Shown piece by piece: positions 59,742-64,000 of a stretch of DNA of 64,000 nt. Source of the stretch: Salmonella enterica subsp. enterica serovar Choleraesuis (GTDB lineage Bacteria > Pseudomonadota > Gammaproteobacteria > Enterobacterales > Enterobacteriaceae); contig AP025685.1 of assembly GCA_022846635.1 (NCBI GenBank), positions 1,860,001 to 1,924,000 of the forward strand. Reading direction: 5' to 3'. Under the pieces are notes generated by a model. The model had not been told where the DNA came from. It saw nothing but the letters and a program-made list of their open reading frames with translations, and did no database searches. Position numbers and translations under genes: made by a program. Within the stretch, counting starts at the first letter, position 1. Every line of letters starts with the position of its first letter.

Positions 59742-60693
59742 ACCATTCCTTATGTTTCAGTGGGTTGACCATTGCACCCAAAATATCGGAGATGACGTTA
59801 ATCACCAGAACCAGTGAGCCAACAACCATGACGCCGGCAGAGATGGCGGCATAATCCTGCTGGCGGATTGCCTGTATAAGCCAGCGGCCAAGACCGGGCC
59901 AGCTGAAGACCATTTCGGTAATCATGGCCAGCGTCAGCATGGTGGAAAACTGTAGACCAAGACGTGGGATTACCGGCGGCAGGGCATTATGCAGCACGTG
60001 ACGACGCAGGATAGTCAGACGGGATAACCCACGAGTTGCGGCGGCTTTGATGTAGTTGCGCTCAAAAACTTCAATAGTGCTCTGACGCATCAGACGCACC
60101 ACCTCTGTCGTAGGCGCTACTGCAAGTGCCACTACCGGCAGGATCATGTGCCGGATTGCACTCATCAGCATCTCGTCACGCCATGGAGAGGTGGATAGCC
60201 AGGCATCAATCAGGGCGAAGCCGGTTACTGGTTTTACTTCGTAGAGCAAATCGAAACGCCCGGATACCGGTAGCCAGCCTAACGTCAGTGAGAAAAACAT
60301 CGTCAGCAATAACGCCAGCCAGAATACCGGAATAGAAAAGCCCAGCAGTGCCAGGAAGCTGATAAGTTTATCCTGCCATTTATTATTGAGAATACCCGCC
60401 GCCATGCCTACCGGAATGCCAATAATAAGCGCCAGCCCAAAAGCAAGAATGCACAACTCGATAGTGGCGGGGAAGACCTCGCGGATTTGAAGATTAATAG
60501 ACTGCCCATTGACGCTGGAAATTCCGAAATCGCCTTGTAGCAATCCTTCAAACCAAAACAGAAAGGCATTACCGGGCGCTACGCCTTCCAGTGGCGCATG
60601 GGGAGTAAAATAACTCAGGCTAAAACCCACGAGTGACAGCATAAAAAGCGTCACTAGCAACAACAGAAGACGGCGCAGAGTAAAAATTATCAT
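59728..60693 (-). CDS. sapB: Peptide ABC transporter permease SapB
   Basis: SapB is the other permease. The 321 residues equal E. coli SapB. The first membrane segment [19 protein letters not shown] is followed by a periplasmic loop and [20 protein letters not shown]. The EAA loop is near [20 protein letters not shown]. It ends [12 protein letters not shown]. Its ATG overlaps the sapA stop by four bases (ATGA). Confidence 0.96.
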   Translation of the reverse strand: MIIFTLRRLLLLLVTLFMLSLVGFSLSYFTPHAPLEGVAPGNAFLFWFEGLLQGDFGISSVNGQSINLQIREVFPATIELCILAFGLALIIGIPVGMAAGILNNKWQDKLISFLALLGFSIPVFWLALLLTMFFSLTLGWLPVSGRFDLLYEVKPVTGFALIDAWLSTSPWRDEMLMSAIRHMILPVVALAVAPTTEVVRLMRQSTIEVFERNYIKAAATRGLSRLTILRRHVLHNALPPVIPRLGLQFSTMLTLAMITEMVFSWPGLGRWLIQAIRQQDYAAISAGVMVVGSLVLVINVISDILGAMVNPLKHKEWYALR

Positions 60694-62324
60694 GGTTTTT
60701 TCTCCTCACCGATTTCACGATAGACCCCGGCAAACGATGCGTTACCAAACGGGCTTAGGATCAGCCCTTTAATGTCATGGCGATAAGCCAGCAGGCGTAA
60801 AGAAGAGGCCAGCGGTAAAACCGGCAACTCGCGTGCCAGCAGCGCCTGAGCCTGATCGTAAGCATCAATACGTCCTGCCAGCTGCTGGGTAGATAACGCT
60901 TTTTGCAATGTCTGGTCAAAATCACTGCTGCACCAGTGAGCGTAGTTGGTTTGCGAACGAATGGCCGCGCAGCTTAGCAAAGGGCGCAGGAAGCTGTCCG
61001 GATCGTTACTGTCTGTGGCCCAACCCGACAGCGTTAAATCGTGGCTCATATCCATCAGACGATTTTCCTGAAAACGCCCCTCAACCGGAACAATATGTAC
61101 TTTGACCCCCACCTGAGCGAGATCCGCCTGAATCAGTTCTGCCGTTTTTAATGGGCTTGGATTCCATGGCTGGGAACTGGTTGGCACCCAAAGTTTGAGT
61201 GTCAGATTGTTTATCCCCAGCTCTTTGAGGCGCTGGCGGGATTTTTCCGGGCTGTATTCGGTAATCTGCGATTCATCGGCATAAGCCCATGAGGCTCGGG
61301 GCAAAATAGAAGCAGCTGTCTCTGCGGTACCGTAATAAATCGACTGCATAAGACGTTGGTTATTAATGGACAGCGCCAGTGCGTGACGCACGTCAGGATT
61401 ATCAAGCGGCGGCTTGTTAGTGTTGAACGCCAGGTAGGCAATGTTCATGCCGGGACGCAGAGACATGCGTAAGCGCGGATCGTCACGAAGGATGGTGAGC
61501 TGGCTGGCAGCAGGCCAGGCAAGCACGTCGCATTCACCGGTGAGTAGTTTTGATAACCGCCCGGTGCCGCCTGACCCCAGGTCGATTACCACCTGCGGCA
61601 TGCGCGGAATACCGCGCCAGTATTCTGGATGACGTACCAGGCGAATGTACTGCCCTGAACGATACTCCTCGAGCTGGAACGGCCCGGTACCCACCGGCTG
61701 GCGATCCAACTGCTCTGGTTTATCTGCACGTTCAAGTTGAGCGGCATACTCTGCTGAAAGTATAGAAGCGTAATGGGTGGCCAGATGCCACAGAAACGAT
61801 GCGTCTGGCTGACGCAGGCGAAACTCCACGGTGTGGGCATCCAGTTTACGAACCCCGATCACCGAATCAGCAAACTGTAAGCTATCGAAGTAAGGATAGC
61901 TCGACCCATTTACGCCGTGCCAGAACGAGTTGCGGTCAAAAATTCGTCTAAAGCTAAATACCACATCATCGGCATTTAGCGTACGGTGCGGCGTAAACCA
62001 GGCTGTCTTTTGGAAAGCGACATTCCGTTTTAGATGAAATCGGTAGGTCGCACCGTTGTCCAGGACTTCCCACCGGTCAGCCAGTTCAGGAACCAGACGA
62101 TAGGTGTATGGGTCTACCCCCAGCAGCCGGTCATATAGCTGGGCGGCCAAAGTATCAACAGTCAGGCCGCCGCTCACTTGCTGCGGATTAAAAGTGGTGA
62201 CTTGACCATTCACACAATAAACAAAGCCACTCTGACGAATATCAGCCGGGCGCTGAGGTGCCGCCCACGCCTGACTCCAGGCCATGCCGAGCATCACCAG
62301 CAAAGAGGGGAAAATTGCGCGCAT
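60690..62324 (-). CDS. sapA: Periplasmic peptide-binding protein SapA
   Basis: SapA is the periplasmic binding protein of the Sap transporter. From the ATG at 62324 it has 544 residues, against 547 in E. coli. The start gives a signal peptide of about 21 residues ([21 protein letters not shown]). An open frame 63 bases longer would spoil it. No clear SD precedes either start. VCNGQ-type family marks are [34 protein letters not shown] and [13 protein letters not shown]. It heads the sapABCDF operon and is divergent from the M20 gene over 352 bases. Confidence 0.95.
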   Translation of the reverse strand: MRAIFPSLLVMLGMAWSQAWAAPQRPADIRQSGFVYCVNGQVTTFNPQQVSGGLTVDTLAAQLYDRLLGVDPYTYRLVPELADRWEVLDNGATYRFHLKRNVAFQKTAWFTPHRTLNADDVVFSFRRIFDRNSFWHGVNGSSYPYFDSLQFADSVIGVRKLDAHTVEFRLRQPDASFLWHLATHYASILSAEYAAQLERADKPEQLDRQPVGTGPFQLEEYRSGQYIRLVRHPEYWRGIPRMPQVVIDLGSGGTGRLSKLLTGECDVLAWPAASQLTILRDDPRLRMSLRPGMNIAYLAFNTNKPPLDNPDVRHALALSINNQRLMQSIYYGTAETAASILPRASWAYADESQITEYSPEKSRQRLKELGINNLTLKLWVPTSSQPWNPSPLKTAELIQADLAQVGVKVHIVPVEGRFQENRLMDMSHDLTLSGWATDSNDPDSFLRPLLSCAAIRSQTNYAHWCSSDFDQTLQKALSTQQLAGRIDAYDQAQALLARELPVLPLASSLRLLAYRHDIKGLILSPFGNASFAGVYREIGEEKKP

Positions 62325-62676
62325 AAGTTTCTGTTTTAGTTTGTCAGTAGTGGAATTATTCAAAGTGTATCGCACTCTGGCTGGCATCCCAAAGCCTGGC
62401 TGCGCGATTGCTGTATTTGTCGGCAGTCTCAGTGAGGAATTAGCGGTTTCTGAATGAAAAGGTTTTAACCTGGCAAACAGGCAAGGGCGAATATTTCAAC
62501 GAATTAATATGTATTAGCTGAAGACGCTACTCAGATAATTTATTGATATAGATAGGAACCAACAAAATATTTCGCAATAACTCACATTTAGCTTACATAT
62601 GGCAAAAAATGCCCAGCACTTCTCGTCACTCGGAATAGACTTTGACATCAAGTGTCACTGACGAGAGGAACTAGCT
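62325..62676. other. Divergent sapA - M20 gene promoter interval
   Basis: This 352-base interval carries both promoters. The part at 62490-62600 is AT-rich. The M20 gene has AGAGGA eight bases before its start. K-12 has ymjA and puuP beyond sapA; neither is seen. No repeats or operators are clear. Confidence 0.45.
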
Positions 62677-63849
62677 ATGTCTGAATCAATCGCCGATGCA
62701 TTGCGTACGCAAGAATCCGAATGGGTCGCGCTGCGTCATCAGCTTCATCAACACCCGGAAGTAGGATTCGCGCTGGCGAACACCAGTGCGCTGGTGGCTG
62801 AAAAGCTTAAAAGCTGGGGCTATGAGTTACACCAGGGCATGGCCGAAACAGGAATTGTTGCCACCTTAAAAGTGGGGGATGGAGAACGCCGTCTGGGACT
62901 GCGCGCCGATATGGATGCGTTACCCATAGTTGAAAATAGCGGTAAAGCGTGGGCCAGCCAGACGCCGGGTAGCTTCCATGGGTGCGGGCATGACGGTCAT
63001 ACCGCTATTCTGCTGTGCGCTGCTGAATATTTGGCGCGTACCAAAAATTTTAATGGCACTTTACATCTGATTTTCCAGCCGGCTGAAGAACTATTGTATG
63101 GCGGCCAAAAAATGGTTGATGACGGCCTGTTCCGTGAGTTCCCATGCGATCGGATTTACGCTTTGCACAATATGCCGGGCATGAAGAAAAATCATTTTTA
63201 CTTCACCGATGGGCCGGGTATGGCATCGGCAGATACGTTAGAGATAACAATTGCTGGTAAGGGCGGTCATGGCGCAATGCCCGAGAGTACCATTGACGCA
63301 ACGCTGGTTGCCTGCCATGTCGTAACGGCGTTGCAATCGATAGTTTCACGTAATACCGCACCTTCTGATGCCGTGGTAGTAACCGTTGGTAGCCTGCACT
63401 CCGGTAGTGCTCCGAATGTAATTAGTGAACGTGCGGTTATGCAGCTCAGCGTCCGGGCTTTGCGTCAGGAAGTACGCGATAAAACGCTGGAGCGAATCTC
63501 TCAAATCACCCAAAACGTTGCCCAGGGTTTGGGTGCCAGCGCTGAAATCAAGCTGATAAATGCGTGCCCGGTCCTGTGTAATGACACGGAAGCGACGGCT
63601 TATTTGCGTCAGGTTGCGAATGAATTATTTGGAGAATCGCGGGTACATACCGGAAAGCCGCTGATGGGCAGCGAAGATTTTGCTTTTATGCTGCACGCTA
63701 ATCCCAACGGCAGTTATGTCTGGCTCGGAGCGGGAGATGAACCAGACCGCTGTATGGTGCATAACCCCGGTTATGACTTTAATGATGAACTGATTATACC
63801 AGGAGCGGCATTGTGGTGTGCTCTGACTGAGCGTTATCTGCAGGCCTGA
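62677..63849 (+). CDS. M20-family amidohydrolase / aminoacylase
   Basis: This 390-residue protein is a zinc-dependent M20D amidohydrolase, a family including hippurate hydrolase, N-acyl-amino-acid amidohydrolases and IAA-amino-acid hydrolases. Metal-binding motifs are RADMDALP (76-83), HGCGHDGH (101-108) and QPAEE (134-138) with the catalytic Glu. GKGGHGAMPES starts the dimerisation lid and SEDFAFML is near the C-terminus. The substrate is unknown; N-acyl amino acids are likely. It is followed 36 bases later by a putative membrane transporter gene, probably its import partner. Confidence 0.88.
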   Translation: MSESIADALRTQESEWVALRHQLHQHPEVGFALANTSALVAEKLKSWGYELHQGMAETGIVATLKVGDGERRLGLRADMDALPIVENSGKAWASQTPGSFHGCGHDGHTAILLCAAEYLARTKNFNGTLHLIFQPAEELLYGGQKMVDDGLFREFPCDRIYALHNMPGMKKNHFYFTDGPGMASADTLEITIAGKGGHGAMPESTIDATLVACHVVTALQSIVSRNTAPSDAVVVTVGSLHSGSAPNVISERAVMQLSVRALRQEVRDKTLERISQITQNVAQGLGASAEIKLINACPVLCNDTEATAYLRQVANELFGESRVHTGKPLMGSEDFAFMLHANPNGSYVWLGAGDEPDRCMVHNPGYDFNDELIIPGAALWCALTERYLQA

Positions 63850-63885
63850 CGGTCAGGGCCAGGCAAAACTGCCAGGGAGGCAAAA

Positions 63886-64000
63886 ATGAGTAGTGATATT
63901 GTATCGCAATCTTTTTTTCATCCTACCGACCGGCATCTCACCGGCGTAGTTTTTGCCGTACTGACTTACTGGTTATTTACTCAGTCAGTCATCAATGTCA
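63886..64000 (+). CDS. Probable membrane transporter, 3' truncated by the window
   Basis: Only the first 38 codons are in the window. GGGAGG lies a few bases before the ATG. The product begins MSSDIVSQSFFHPTDRHLT and enters a hydrophobic segment GVVFAVLTYWLFTQSVINV, as in the first membrane helix of major-facilitator transporters. The family cannot be fixed from this piece. It lies 36 bases after the M20 gene, so it is likely cotranscribed and may import that enzyme's substrate. Confidence 0.55.
   Translation, partial: MSSDIVSQSFFHPTDRHLTGVVFAVLTYWLFTQSVINV

Overview
The window is a chromosomal core segment of an Enterobacterales bacterium close to Escherichia, Salmonella and Erwinia. The gene order matches the E. 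coli K-12 galU-to-sap region almost throughout: galU, hns, tdk, adhE, ychE, oppABCDF, yciU, clsA, yciY, yciI, tonB, yciA-yciB-yciC, ompW, trp operon, rnm, yciO, rluB, btuR, yciK, sohB, yciN, topA, cysB, acnA, ribA, pgpB, lapAB, pyrF, yciH, osmB, yciT, yciZ, pdeR, rnb, yciW, fabI, sapFDCBA. Free-standing trpG and the lack of several K-12 accessory genes place it outside the Escherichia/Salmonella group. I do not name a genus. I see no phage, complete insertion sequence, CRISPR array, rRNA or tRNA.

Layout. 1-7.7 kb: 5'-truncated galU (UDP-glucose synthesis), hns (nucleoid protein), tdk, a roughly 830-bp gene-free stretch, adhE (fermentation) and ychE. 8.5-14 kb: the oligopeptide importer oppABCDF behind a long leader. 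14-18 kb: yciU, clsA, yciY, then two short unrecognised genes where K-12 carries the channel gene kch, then yciI. 18-22 kb: tonB with a Fur-like site, the yciCBA membrane/thioesterase operon, a cysteine-cluster protein and ompW. 22-29 kb: the complete trp operon (leader, attenuator, operator, E, G, D, C, B, A), with trpG separate from trpD. 29-36 kb: rnm, yciO, an OprB-type sugar porin where K-12 has yciQ, rluB, btuR-yciK, sohB and yciN. 36-48 kb: topA, cysB, acnA, ribA, pgpB, lapA-lapB (control of lipopolysaccharide synthesis), pyrF-yciH. 48-57 kb: osmB, a DeoR-family regulator, yciZ, the c-di-GMP enzyme pdeR, rnb, yciW and fabI. 57-64 kb: the sapABCDF ABC-transporter operon, then a divergent M20 amidohydrolase with the first codons of a probable membrane transporter.

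How the genes work together. The clearest functional units are two peptide-type ABC importers (opp and sap), seven-step tryptophan biosynthesis with both repressor and attenuator control visible, and envelope upkeep (clsA, pgpB, lapAB, fabI, tonB, ompW, the OprB porin, osmB). Most regulatory features found are intrinsic terminators at operon ends. I found no convincing new multi-gene system. The best leads are the unfused trpG/trpD pair, the two unknown genes at the kch locus, the degenerate-looking tdk-adhE interval, a Fur-like site far upstream of oppA, and a terminator on the minus strand just upstream of tonB.
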